Of a stretch of 64,000 nucleotides of DNA, positions 45,714 through 58,400 are shown piece after piece. Each line of letters starts with the position of its first letter. The first letter of the stretch is position 1. Source of the DNA: Hydractinia symbiolongicarpus. Taxonomy: Eukaryota > Cnidaria > Hydrozoa > Anthoathecata > Hydractiniidae. A program made the position numbers and the translations under genes. The stretch spans positions 22,443,650 to 22,507,649 of the forward strand of contig NC_079887.1 of NCBI RefSeq assembly GCF_029227915.1. Reading direction: 5' to 3'. The notes below the pieces were generated by a model. It saw only the letters and a program-made list of their open reading frames with translations, was not told the DNA's origin and searched no databases.

Positions 45714-48327
45714 CTAATTCTTTGTATTCCAGTTAAAATAGGCTTTAAATTCAGAGAAACAAAATTGTTTATTTTTTTATCATTGTATGTTAAAAGTTAT
45801 TCTCTTAAAATTCTAAATTTTATCAAGCATTCATAGCCAACTTTTGTCATTCGACTTATCGTTTATCGACGCGGAAACAGGTAATCGAGTCACAAAAAAA
45901 ATAACTAGTAATTTTTCCGGCGTGATGGAATTTTAAGAACCCTTGAAATATTTTTTTCTTTTTTCTCCTCTAATAAACCACAAGCACGTTTCTGGTTTTT
46001 TCCGCTTTCGGTGTTACAAATTTTTTAACATGCGCCAAGATCCGGGTTTATCTTATGGCAGACATAAAAACATTTATTAAGGAAGGGAGAGATTTTCCCC
46101 GAAAAATTTTATCAACACTGACTGGAATCTTACCCTCCATGAATCTTACCCTTCATGGTGAATTGCCCCCCTCTCAGAAAATTTCCGCGCTGTCTGACCT
46201 TTAAATTTCTATTATTTTTGATTCTTTACACGCCCTAGAAAACGATATCTTCATAAGAACGCCAGAGTTACGTTATATTTGCTGTTACCCGGTGAATTGC
46301 ATTTCATTTTAAACCCTATAAAGAGCCTTGCACGTTGTTAAAAGCAAAACTTTATTTTTCCTTGCATTTATATTTTAATTTATGTATATACATTGCATTT
46401 TTTTGTATATATTACAAAAATCAATATCCATTACAGCGTTCTTGGCTGTAATTCCCATTATTTAGTATATGCGGATTAGTTTTCTATGGCCGCGACAACT
46501 GTACTTTGGCAGCTTTATAAATAAAAACAAATCAACCAAACATTTTGTAGATCAACATTCATAACAAGCAACAAAATTTCAGAATACGCTGCCATCTTTA
46601 ATGTATTGGAAATTGACCATATTTGGCGCCAACGTTGAAAGCTAGTGAAGTTAACGCTTTAATTGATAGCAGCTTAAGTTGGAAGCACACATCCGACATC
46701 AGTCTATAAAGTATTGGGGTAATCTTATCAAGAAGTTTTAAAGAATAGAAGACATCAAAAGGCAGTGTCATTTTTTCTCCACCATAACAAACAAACACAA
46801 TTTTTTGTGGCCTGTAATGCTTTTATAACAGGTTTTAATTTTTTACAAGCTTACCAAAGACAGACGCATTTTAAAAATTGGAATTTGTGGTAAGTAAATA
46901 ATTTAATTGACATTTAAAAAATTTGTTTCAAAACAGTATGATCTTTGCAGAAATGGATTTATTTAGGATCTAAAAAAAAACAAAAAAATTGAGAGAATGG
47001 AAGTTAGAATAATCTTTTTTATTTCTTTCTACTCTTATGGTTATCTCATTCCCCTATTCTTCCTGAAGACACGTGCGTCGCAGAAAATCGATATATAAAA
47101 ATAAAAAGTACATGTCTTTTTTACTAAAATTCTATTAGGTGCCTGTTTCTTAAGGTGAAGAGGTGGGTATTTATTTAAGGATGGGTGAGAGGGGCAGTTA
47201 AAAATATATTCACAACATGACGGACGCATATTTAAGCTAGGCGTTTAACCGTAAACTTCTATATTTTGCTGAATTTTATTTCGTGAATTTCCGAAAAAAA
47301 GGGGGAAAGCAGGATTTTTTTTTCATTCAGAAAAATTGCGTCGAGAAATTAAGCTGCAAAAACAATTTCTTGCTTTAATTCGAGCTTTATGTAAGCTGAC
47401 TACACACATGCGCATTAGGTTCATGTCAGGATGGTGTTTATACAGGTTGCATGCACATTTTTAAGTTGTAAAGAAATTAATAATTTCGGCCGTTTGAACT
47501 TTTTTCGATAACTTTCAATTCGCCCTAATTCATAAAAAATTAATAATCACCCATCTCAAATACGCCACGTTCGAATAAGTGCCTCCCTAGAAACCTAAAA
47601 ACTAAATAAGCGTCCGAGCGCTTAATCGAGCGTTTACAATATTCTATTCCGCAAAGTTGTTCAACCCTTTAAACAGAAAAAGAAGTTTGAGAAAGTCATT
47701 TTCTGTCAATCTAATGACTTCAAAATACCAAATTTTGTCCCAGGCGGTTAATTTTGATTACTGGTGTTCTGGATAAGCTTGGAGGTCTAAGTGATAAGAC
47801 ATTTTTTCTTTTTCCTTATTACGAAACAAAAGTTGGGTTTTTGTGATTTCAAAATACGTGAATCTAATAAAGAAAAAGCCTATATAGTTATTTGTAGCGA
47901 CGAACTTCAAGCTTAGCTGTGTTATTTCATTTCCGTAAACTTGTTCGTTTACTGAGGAGTATATTTGTCGTTTCTGTTTTTTGTTTTCCGTGGAACGAAA
48001 AATTTCAAGTTTTCTTCTGCTAGTGCATTTAAAAATCAAGAATAGCGATTTTCAAGGGATACGAAGCTATGAAGTTTTTCAAGTTTTCGTAGGAAAGTCT
48101 TCTGAGAAGTAAAGCTAGTATTTTTTTTCAGTACATACATATATGTGTCTACTTTATGTCATCCTTCTAGCCGTTTTTTCAAATAAAATCTATAATATTT
48201 TTGCCTCCCCAAAGTTGATGCAAAACTTTTTTTGCAAAGCTGGTCTTCTTATCCACTCACAAAATAAATCGACCTTTTTACAGGGCAATAACTGTTCATA
48301 AATTATTTTTTGGGTATAATAAATATA

Positions 48328-48515
48328 AAAATTTGTTCATCAAGAGCCAGAGGCGGGAATGTTTGCAGCGATATAGAATTTTACTCTAGTACAACCACGC
48401 ACAGTAATCTCGCAGTGCATCCTCGCACGCCTTCCAGAAGAAGACAGATAGTCAAGGAGCCAAGGGGAAAATTTGTTCATCAAGAGCCAGAGGCGGGAAT
48501 GTTTGCAGCGATATA
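48328..48515. repeat. 48-bp perfect direct repeat, 140 bp apart
   Basis: The stretch starting AAAATTTGTTCATCAAGAGC occurs at 48328-48375 and at 48468-48515 without mismatch. Between them lie 92 bp of GC-richer sequence. The second copy is followed by the poly-C tract. Confidence 0.93.
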
Positions 48516-49218
48516 GGCCTTGGCTGTCCCCACCCCCCCCCCCCCCCCTTCTCCTTGCTGTAGTCGGGACAAAACGTAGCGTGCCGATTCACTGGCTTAA
48601 TTTTTTTTGCCGGAACGAAATTCGCCGGAATACAATTTTGTTAAACTAGAAATTAATTTCGAGAACCATATAATATTCGGGAAAACAGATCACTACATCA
48701 ACGGAATTAAACGCAATAGTTCAGCTAAAAAAATTGTAATAACTGATTGGACAATTCAAATCACTTGCTCTGGGGTATTTTTCAGGACTTTCTAAAAAAC
48801 ATGACAGGACTACGCGCTTTTTTTGCAAGAACAACTGTATAAGGACACATAATTTGCTGATAAAGTCTGAATTTTGTCACAAAAAATGTACAAACCAGAA
48901 TGCTACTGGTAAAATTATTCATATTGACGCTTGAATTGTTTAAAGTTTCATATGTAAGAACAAAATAGGACTGAATTCCGAAGTTGTGTAGCGTTAAAAA
49001 CAACGTAAGAACAAATCAGGCGAAAACGGGCGCGGAAAATAACAATAAAAAAAATCTAATCTTCAGGATGTTTCATTGCGCGGATTTATCGGGTTCCGGG
49101 TGTATCCATTGAACTGACGGGAGGTAAATAAACCATTTTGGCTTCGTTTTAGCAGCGATGCAACAGCACAAATCAACTGTCATACATTGTCATTTGCGTT
49201 TTAGTATAGCTTTCGATC

Positions 49219-49871
49219 ATGTCAAAACATTGTTCTATGATCGGATGTAGAAATAGGGATATCGTTTAAGTAAAAGGAGGGTAATATGTGTGAAACACAT
49301 GGCATAGCACAGTCTTCATGTGCATGTGAAGAACCTATTAAGTCAGTTTAATTTTTAACACAAGCAATTTTAAACAGTAGAAGAATTCTCTAAGGATATC
49401 TTTAGTTATTTTTTTTGCTTAGCTTCGTTTTTTTAGGCTTTTAACATTCCCTAGTCAAGTAAAGAATGAACAAGATTTTTATGGAGAAATTTGATAAATC
49501 GGACAGATGTTAAATCTAAAAAATTATGGAGTCCTAAATCAAAATCTAAAGTTTGTTCTACTCATTTTGAAGAAGGCTTTCCCTATCCAGTTTTGATTTT
49601 TAACTACCTGGATGCAGAAAAGAAAGTTAATAGACTGTTTCCAGAACGTTTGAAACGTAGAAAGCTTACATATAAATCGGACATGCAGCAAATTTGCTCA
49701 GATGCTGCCGTTGCACTTGCCCCCAGATGTAAGTATGTCTAATGAGCTGCAACAGGAGACAGAGCAGGATCCAGACTTTAATATTGTTGACATTTCTAAT
49801 AGCTACAAGGAGATTCTATTACATAACGTATCCTACCTTAGTGAATCTAAGGATGAAAAAGCGCAGTTGTA
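49219..49871 (+). pseudogene. THAP-type zinc-finger gene remnant
   Basis: ATG 49219 encodes MSKHCSMIGCRNRD, the classic start of a THAP domain (first two Cys of C2-C-H), followed by GTTTAAGT where an intron could start. About 270 bp on, 49470-49742 encodes FLWRNLINRTDVK, WSPKS and VCSTHF (the remaining Cys and His) with LFPERLKRRKL. In-frame stops just upstream (49467-49469 and nearby) and a break near 49730, after which a new frame encodes about 45 residues to TAG at 49869-49871, indicate decay. THAP domains bind DNA and occur in host factors and P-element-type transposases; either source is possible. Confidence 0.6.
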
Positions 49872-50604
49872 GACAATTGTTATAGGCCCCTTATGTATTA
49901 TAGACACACATAAGAGACACAAATAAGGGTTAGGTTGATACTTAACCCAAAAACAAACATGGTACATACTAGGAATGTAATCAATCTGAGAAAAAGGCGG
50001 GAATTTTTCGTATAAAAGGACGATCGAAGATATCTAGGGGTGACGAATAGCCGCAATCCGAAACTCAAGTTCAATGACACCTGAAAGCAGAATATGGGAT
50101 ACTTCTGCACACCCTGCGTATAGTCGGCACAAAAAGAGAATATAGAAATGTGCATGAAGGACCTTAGTAAGCGATCAAATGGTGTAGTGAATGACAAAAA
50201 CCTTCTAGTCGATTTAGCTACTAATAAAGTGTTTGGTTGTGCTTCACAATCAATCATGTTAATAGCGCTCTTCCATAGTTTTGCGAGGCTGTGCTCATAA
50301 CTCCACATTAGTATTTGCAGACTGAGCAGATTGAATTTTGTTAAGTACTTCGTCTTTACCTTAATGTCTTCCTTTCGCCACTAGCTTTTTTTCTTGTATA
50401 ATCAGACTTAATTCGTAGTCAAATATAACACTATTCTCTAAAGCCTTCGAGATGAGGCCTACTATGGAGTTCAGTTTCGACTCTGCGAGTGGGTTGATAC
50501 TTAAATATTTATTTAACTTTAGGCTCAGTCTTCTAGAGGAATCGTTCAAGCCTGCTTGACCTAGGCCCATGACAAGTGCAAGAGCTTGCAGAATCACACT
50601 CAGT

Positions 50605-51169
50605 AGAATCGGTGGTCACGCAGTTTGAAAAACAAGCACCTACTCTGTATCGTTACGTGAATGCGGAGATTAATTTAATTGCAGCCGGTCTTCGAGGACT
50701 TCCAAAAACAAGTATTTTGCCAGTACCGAGACTTTATCCTGGCCAAGTCGATATGTCGAATTTTTCAAAATCACAACTGTGTGCTCATTACCAAGAATTG
50801 CCAGCGAATAAAGGCCCAAAAGGCACCAAATTACAGATGCAACTTTTTCAAGCACGTGTTGGTTTCATGGCACCTGGGAAGACTGTTACAGTTAAGGGTA
50901 TTGTGTCTTTCACAGATTCATCTGCCGATGCAATGAGATACTCAAGTGGCATACTACTTACCGTGGAGGCGCCTGCGGGGGCGTTAATCTGGGAAAATGC
51001 AGCATATATAACACCCTTGTCAAACGATTTAGATAAAACTGAATATTTATTCTATCCTGGCACACGTTTCACCGTTAAAGAATGGAAAGATCACAATAAG
51101 GATATTCATGGAAGGCGAGTTGTTGAAATTGTGATGCAAGTTCTCATCGAAAGAAAAGATTGTGAATGA
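50605..51169 (+). pseudogene. ART-d: 5'-truncated ADP-ribosyltransferase-like copy
   Basis: Homology to ART-a starts abruptly at about 50605, matching ART-a from about 31526, in the middle of the ETEESVVTQ segment, and continues to the stop with VxERKDCE. Only the C-terminal ~185 residues (LYPGQ, SFTDS, KTEYLFYPGT) survive; the N-terminal domain and the first helical part are missing. The frame is open but there is no family start codon. The LYSGQ motif of ART-a reads LYPGQ here. The breakpoint marks the left edge of the ~18.5-kb duplication. Confidence 0.8.
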
Positions 51170-54100
51170 AAGAAATTGTAAAATTGTAGGATAGTATTAG
51201 AATTATTTGTAGGAGGCGGGGTGGGGCTTAAATTGGGCAAACTACGTTTTTTTCCGAAAAAAGGAAGAAATTTCATTTAAAATAAACACCTCTAAATTGT
51301 CAAAACACACATTAAAAGTCAATTAAATTGGTGCAACAGATTGATTTTTAATGGTGGAGAAATCCATATTGTCATTTTTTGTTTTTTTTGTAAAATGATT
51401 GTTTAAAACAATATTTAGGGGTGTGGGGGGGGGGGGGTAAGCCCCAAAGCCCCCGCTTCGTACAGCGCTAATAAAGTTTAGTTGAATGAAGAAGGAGAGG
51501 CTATAAAATTATTATCGTCATAAAGATAACAGATAGGAGGTTGCGAATGTCTCTCGATTTTTTTCGGTTTGGCGATAGTATTAGAGGAGAAAAGATCATG
51601 CGCATAAATTCTTAGGGAGAAAATGTAATTGTTTGGCGCATCCCAATAATAAATCAAAGGCTTCGTCGATTTTCTTTACATGCCCTAAAACCTCGATGGA
51701 AACTGAATTTGTGTATGGAGTGTATGGTTTGGATGGAGTTTAAATCTCGGTTCAGTATCATTTTCATTTCATAACAAAACTATAAATTTATTAGTAAAAA
51801 AAACTGAATAAAAAAACAAAAAATGAGCTGCTTTTTGTAAATGTTTAAATTGCAAAGAAGATAAAAATTCTAGTAAAAACACTGTTTCTTTGTTCGTTAT
51901 TTCTTACAGAAATTAATTTGTAGAGCAGTCGCATCCATTTCTGCAGCGTGATCTGATAAAGCTGTACTCTTATAAGCTTGCATATATATGTCAGCTACCA
52001 CAGAAGAAGTTTGGTCACCTTTAATTGGTGAGTGACGTCTTGACAGTTGAATGGGAGAAGAAAGGTGCGCTTCATTTCTTAGACTATTTTCTATACAACT
52101 GCAAAAACTTATAAATTTAAAACGGTTGATAAGAACACTGTAGAGAATTTATAGTTTCGTCCAATTATAGACCAACCAGATATTTTGCATAGCATGCTGC
52201 AAAATGTGCTTGGCAATTACTCAAAACCTGAAAGCCATAACGAATACACTATTTGAGACACTTAGTACTTTTCTTGAACTGGTTATTTCTATTATAGGTC
52301 TTCGTATCTTCTTGAATTTAACACTATAAAAAAGTGGCAAGCCTGTTTTGCTATTTACAGATTTTTTACGTAGTTTGTCTGTGCTAAACGCTTAACGAAT
52401 AATTTTTACACTTTAAATTATTCGTCAAAATAAAATAAGTCGGGTGACTGCACCTTGTTTTGACAGGTTGTTGCGAGTGCTTGCATTTTAAAAGTTGAGA
52501 GTAAAGTTGAGGGAAAGTCATTTTACGAAAAAAATATTTTACCCGAATTGCGATATCGTTTTAAACGCTCCACTGGGTTTACAACACACTATATATCCAC
52601 ACTACAATGCTCCATCCGGATGTGCGGCCCGGTTTTCCTGTATTTAATCCGCTTAAGTACACAGCTAGTCTTTAACTAATACCGGTATTCCGTCTGTTTG
52701 TCAGCCAACAACAAGTGCTTCTAACCATGTATGAAAACTTGAAGCGACATATAACATACGCGATATACTTTTAACGTCTTTGTTGTGATCGCTCACGCGT
52801 AGTAAACCAATCACAAGCCCTGATTTTTATGAATAGCCTATCACTGATTATTTGAGGCCTTGACATGCTGATGGATGATTAGAGCTAATGGTTGTGGTGT
52901 TAAGGTTTGCATGTATCCTTTTTTTTCTTTTTCTTGTAAGATTTGTTTTTTAAATGTTTTTACATGTTAATATAAGCATATTATAACGTTTTTAGTCATG
53001 TAGAAATCTTAAACAAACCAAATAAAGATTTTGGTTTGAACCTAGATTGTGAGGGGACAAAGCATAGGCAGCTAGATAGCCATCTGTATTTAGGCTGTTT
53101 TGTTAAGATTTTTATTCTGTTTGGTGCTCTTTATCCTAGCCGACATTATTGCTTTTTTGTGTTATTTTCAGCAATTTGATTTGCAACACATGTTTGGGCT
53201 AGCTAAACTATTGTACTTCCGCTAAATACTGTCACTTCTTAGTAACCAAACATAGTTGGTTGCATTTCTTATGTTAAATGAAATTTAATACAGTCGACTC
53301 TCTCTAATTTGAACCTCCGTAACTTGAAAGTCTTTTCAATTCAGTCAATTTCAAAGTCACCGTCAAATCTCCTTAAGAAACTCTTTAGATGAACTTCCAT
53401 AATTCGATACTCCATAATTCGATAACTCTCTTATTCGATCTAGATGTTAGGTCCATATGGAGAAATTCTCTCTCTAATTCGATTTCTTGGAGTGTAAAAA
53501 GGCCACAACCACAGTCTCAAGCAACACGGGTTGTAGTCTGTGTTTTTATTGTAAAATAAATTGTATATGAACACAATTAATTTTGCAAATTTCCAGAAAA
53601 TGTCCAATTTTGTCTGCAAAATAAATTTTTGTGATTGTTTCATCTCGATGGAGTGACGACAGGCTCTTGCCTGTGTTTTTATTTAGAACGAAGTTGCGAG
53701 AACGCATCTTTGAAAAGCAAATTACGCCAAAAAGGCCACACTGGTGTAGGCGCTCCATACTAATTCTTATTTTTATTTTAGCTGCTTCGCTGTGAGTGCT
53801 TCATCGGATTTTCGACACCCTGTATTCCAGTACGTAAGCGCTCCACCTGGATGTGCAGTATAGTTTACCTGAACGTAGAACTAAATTAAGTACTTCACCT
53901 GCTGACCAACTCCGGGTCACTCGTGCTACAGATACACGAAATGCAATATTTTAAGAACGAGCGAACCGGTGGACTTTTTCAAGGGTTAACGAGTAGTCCC
54001 TTTATTAATAATTAGCTACCTGTAAAGTTTGGTGTGTGGCTACCTAACTGAAAAATAATACAGTCACACACAATTGCTACAACAGAACTTTAAGATGATT

Positions 54101-54552
54101 ACAATCTTGGACTAAAATATTGAGACAAAGGCCGTTTCTTCCTCAATATTCAAATATGGACAAAAATGTCAAACAATTTGCAAAATAGAAATGGACAGGG
54201 CAGGACAGGCTGCGCGGAATTTATTACAATTAATTTTGGAACTTACACGAAAGCTTATTTCATAAAATTTATCGTTGAGCATTCAGGCATGCATTTTCAG
54301 CGACTTCGAAGGAAAATGGTGTGTGTTACTCATAGATATTTTTCAAAACGCGAAAGTTTTTTCACCATACAAAAAAATCATAAAAACGGGGCAATTTTCA
54401 AAAGTAATGATTTATTTCTACTTTAATCGTCGTCAACTACAATAACACTTGGTGTTTTTTTCTTCTTTGGAGCTGCGAGCATTTGGAGCTGCAATGTCCC
54501 GATTATTTGAAACAGTAGCGCTTGCGGATGCAGTCTTTTTCTTCCTTTTGCT
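51170..54552. other. Spacer after ART-d; second copy of 32091-36011
   Basis: From about 52220 it follows the spacer after ART-a. The 51215-52225 part is extra here and includes a poly-G tract (51426-51437) and GCCCCAAAGCCCCCGCTTCG, also present once after ART-a at about 32140. The 129-bp satellite is missing between 53757 and 53763. No supported gene. Confidence 0.6.
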
Positions 54553-54653
54553 GGGGGCTTGCGGTGTAACGACTGTAGGCGGCAAGGTCATGACGAAATG
54601 GAACAGATTTCCAACCGCTATGACTTCTGTTGGTTCTGTTCGGTTTAAGCAAA

Positions 54654-54839
54654 ATGCCATCGATTGATCCTTTCCAAGATATAGATCCGATGCTGACTAA
54701 TGATGTTGAGCAATCTGATGATAGCCATTTCTTAGCAATTTGTGATGTCACAGTGCAGAAATTTGAAGCGTTATGTGGAAGTATGATCCAAGAAAGTGAC
54801 GACGATACTGACTCAGAATGGGAAGAGGGAGATGATTAA
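54654..54839 (+). CDS. Small acidic ORF, 61 aa (only unbroken copy)
   Basis: MPSIDPFQDIDPM..., then CGSMIQESDDDTDSEWEEGD at the C-terminus: strongly acidic, no membrane segment. The other three units carry a 7-bp deletion that destroys this end, so this copy keeps the ancestral frame. The sequence recalls an exon or an N-terminal piece of a larger protein, possibly of a transposon; I do not recognise it. Expression is unproven. Confidence 0.35.
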   Translation: MPSIDPFQDIDPMLTNDVEQSDDSHFLAICDVTVQKFEALCGSMIQESDDDTDSEWEEGDD

Positions 54840-55785
54840 ATTTACTTAGTCTAATCTTGTATATTTTATACATTTTTGATTACGGTAAATACCTTAGATG
54901 TGATTTAACAAATAAATTTCTTTCTTTGATTTTACACATTCGCGAAAGCATTTCACGCAAATATGCACTTTATCTTGAATTCGCGAAAGTTTTTCCGCGA
55001 AATTTGTTTCATAAATCGCCACGAAAAAAGTTAATGCACGCGAAAGTTTCTGCCCTTAAAGTAGTGTGTCACTCAAGACTAAAAAAATTCTCAAAAGTAT
55101 TTTCTTAGCTGGCATTAATGAAAGAAACAAGGTTATAAAGAATTGTGAAAAAAGCTTTTTAGCTTGGATGATTCATTACTGGCGCAATCAAGATATATGT
55201 CTCCAACTTCCTCCCTAACCAAGTCGATTTCGCGGACCATTTAATTATAATTATATTTTTGCATTTTGTACATGTATTGAATAGAAATTAATTGGACGTG
55301 CATATAGCTATCATAGTTTTTTCAAATGGGTGTATTGAGCTTGGTTTGTGCAAACATATTTAAAATATTTCTAAAGTTAAAATTCATAGCATAGTGTTTC
55401 GCGCGTAATAAAATAAACGGCTTTTTCTGTCCTTCCTGCTGACATTTGTGGAGGTTGATATCCGTGGAAGATTTTCGCTTTTTGATTAAGGACACTGCAT
55501 TCATTGATAGCATTAAATACACAGTAGTTAAACTTAATTTTTTCTAACAATAACAACACCAATAATAACAACAAGGCTAAAAGCCAATATAATTCTTCGT
55601 GTAAGTTAAAATAACGTAGTCAAACATGAAAAGTAATATTTCTTTTTCATAGAACCGAACCTAATTTTCTAATGGAATAGAAGTTTAAGGAAGATAAAAA
55701 GATTTAATTAACTGTATAATGACATTTATTTTACTGTTTTACTCAATTTCTATTGTGATGTGACAATTCTATTTACCATTTCATC

Positions 55786-56979
55786 CTAAAGAACTTGCAT
55801 CACAATTTCAGTAAGTCGTCTTCCGTGGACTCCCTTAGGGTGTTCTTTCCATTCTTTAACTTTAAATTGTGTACCAGGATAGAATAAGTATTCAACTCTG
55901 TCTAAATTACTAGACAAAGGTGTTATATGAGCTGCTTTTTCCCAAAATTTCGCCCCGGCGGTTGGTTCCACGGTAAGCACTATGCCATTTCCGTACGACT
56001 TTGCATCAGCAAATGAATTTGTGAAAGATAGAATACCCTTAACTGTAACAGTTTTCCCAATCGCCATGAAACCTTTACGTGCTAGGTGGAGCGGCAACTG
56101 TAATTGAGTACTTTTTGGGCCTTTATTTGCTGGCAATTCTTTGTAATGTGCGCAGAGTTGTGACATTACTAACTGTGCTATATCAACTTGTCCGGAGTAA
56201 AGTATCGGTACTGCCAATGTGCTTGCTCTTGGAAGTCCTCGAAGACCGCCTGCAATTAAATTAATCTCCGCATTCACGTAACGATACAGAGTAGGGGCTT
56301 GTTTTTTAAGTTGCGTGACCACCGATTCTTCTGTTTCTGCTGGTACCATCATGAAGGAGTTCATGTATGCTTTATTGCCTGGATTGTAATCACCCCAGCT
56401 TGATGTCCAAATTGCATAAGATATGGACTCATAATCCAACGGCAAAGGATCATCTTTGAGCAGAGTATATGCAAACATTCGAAAGTAAACTATTCTGGTA
56501 AAGTTGGCTGATGTCCAATCAAATAATGAGATTGCAAGCTCTTCATTTTTGGTAGTATAAGGGAAATATTGAGCAGATTTTGCGATAACTTGTTGTATAG
56601 TTTGTGGATGAGGATGTGATGGCATGGCTTGATAGGGAATCAACTTAATTGTCATTTGTTCTCTTAATGACTCAGCATCTGCATCATTCACCTCAGTAGG
56701 GAAAGGAGTGTAGACACCTTCGGCAGATATACCAGAGACTGTAAAGCTCTTTGGTCGCACAATCAAAGTTATATTAGCTGGAAATGTTCCTTCATACTTG
56801 ACATTGTTAAAGTATAAAGCATCTCCATGATCAACACATTCGATCATTCCAGCTTTAAGTACATACATTCTATAGCACGATCCCACTCCTCCTCTTTCGT
56901 GGTTAGTAACAGGTAATCCATCAGACATAGATGCAGCACCAACCTAATCATTGACTAAATTTTCGATTGTCCAAGTCAT
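55786..56979 (-). pseudogene. ART-e: ADP-ribosyltransferase-like copy with premature stop at codon 12
   Basis: Colinear with ART-b from ATG 56979, but codon 12 (Glu in ART-b) is TAG at 56944-56946. The remaining frame is open; Met18 (56928) could start a 380-aa product that lacks only the first 17 residues. All ART-like motifs are intact (LYSGQ, SFTNS, RVEYLFYPGT). So this is either a very young pseudogene or a downstream-start allele. The TATA-like box and array positions are unchanged. Confidence 0.78.
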
Positions 56980-57028
56980 TGCTTCTTATATTCCAGATTC
57001 AGACTGAGAAAAATAAAGAATCGCAACA

Positions 57029-57037
57029 CTATTTATA
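57029..57037 (-). promoter_or_regulatory. TATA-like box of ART-e
   Basis: TATAAATAG on the minus strand, 50 bp from the original ATG at 56979. Confidence 0.5.
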
Positions 57038-57625
57038 CAGTTATCTCGGGATAGCCAAAATTTGCAGACGCAGCAAGTTTTGAAAGGACAATTAAAAATT
57101 ACTATTAGAAATGTCCATATTTGGACGAGACTTGGCAAGATGAAAATTTTGCGGAACATCCGAAGACGTTAATCAAGTTCTGACAGAATTTACGACATAA
57201 TGAAGAACTTCATACAACTAAAATTATCATAGTATAATGGACCACTTTACCACTTTAAATGCTTGTTTTTTTATCCTTAAGAGTGGGCAATTTAAAGATG
57301 TCTGATAATCGTTTTTTGTCTTTCCAGTTTATTATTTTATGTCAAAGATATTGAAATTTATCTAGTTTTTAGAAAATATACTTTTATACATTCTATTTTG
57401 GAGTTCAGAGGATAAGGTAACATGGGAAATTTTCTCTGTATAGCTGTAAATTTATTTTATACTTATAAAAATAGTGTATGTAATGAAAAGAAAAAGGGAG
57501 AAAAAACAAGAAATATAGAAATATAGAAATATTATAAACAAATAGAAGAAGAAAATAGTATTTAGTTGCAACTTAGGTTGCAAGCAAAATTTAGTTTATA
57601 ACAAAGAAAAAACTCGAGCAAAGCA

Positions 57626-57730
57626 TCTATATTATAATACCCGTATACGTCTGTCCGTCTGTCACGCAAAATGGTACTGAAAGTAGCGAGACACACGCTA
57701 TGAGGTTTAAAAAGAACGGGTCACCGACTA
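57626..57730 (+). mobile_element. Mini-Helitron with degenerate 3' end (unit B1)
   Basis: Same insertion as at 39070; flanks A and TTTTAAAATG match the empty site of unit A2 (ACATTTTACAATG). Confidence 0.75.
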
Positions 57731-57839
57731 TTTTAAAATGTTTCTGAAGGTTGACTGACATGCATTATACAGTCTTCATCCAATTGGGAGTTATTCGAGA
57801 AAAATTTTTTTTAGGCAGATAGAATCAACCTCGTCCTCC

Positions 57840-57887
57840 AAAATTTAGTCCAATTTAGTCCAATTTAGTCCACTTTAGTCCAATTTG
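57840..57887. repeat. 10-bp tandem array (AATTTAGTCC), ~4 units
   Basis: The shortest of the four arrays, 861 bp upstream of the ART-e ATG; one unit reads ACTTTAGTCC. Confidence 0.93.
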
Positions 57888-58003
57888 TTTGCTTTGAAGT
57901 TCGAGTTCCCATCATTCTAATTCTTTGTATTCAAGTTAAAATAGGCTTTAAATTCAGAGAAACAAAATTGTTTATTTTGTTATCATTGTATGTTAGAAGT
58001 TAT

Positions 58004-58400
58004 CCAGCGGCGGCGCCACAATTTCCGAAGTGGGGGGGGGCTTAGGCATAGTGGGAGATTTGGAGATTTTAGTGACAATCAACGAGCGAAGCGAGTTGCC
58101 GAAACAGTTGGGGTCCAACGCATGTTTAGAGTCCTAAGACACGTAAAACGACTATACCTTGGACTTCAGGAAAGCTTTGTTTTTCTCCTCTTTCAACTGC
58201 GGCATATTGGTATGCGTCACTGCATAAAAAATCGCATTATTTAGTGAGATAGCCTGCAGGTTCTCTGGTTGGATAACATCAATTTTCATGCAGTGATTGA
58301 GACGCTTATTGACAGAAAATAAAAAATTATTACTTAGCTAAAAAATGTGGAATGGGGGGGGGACTGAAGCCCCCCAGCTTCTCTAGTGGCGCCGCCCCTG
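58004..58400. mobile_element. MITE with GGCGGCGCCAC inverted ends, 397 bp (unit B1)
   Basis: Same insertion as 39550-39948, with TTAT on both sides (58000-58003, 58401-58404). Confidence 0.85.

Larger units (their letters stand above)
42220..47691. repeat. Segmental duplication unit A2 (~5.5 kb)
   Basis: Second tandem copy, joined to A1 at AAGTTTGA|GGGGGCTTGCGG. It lacks the Helitron, the MITE and part of the 40.3-40.8-kb sequence. It is more diverged than the other units from about 43.9 to 46.5 kb. Confidence 0.9.
47692..50604. other. Unique spacer between unit A2 and ART-d
   Basis: Not part of the 6.2-kb units. It holds a 48-bp direct repeat, a poly-C tract (48532-48549), THAP-domain remnants, and an unrecognised minus-strand ORF at 50361-50597 (78 codons, Leu/Ser-rich), possibly transposon debris. 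Confidence 0.55.
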
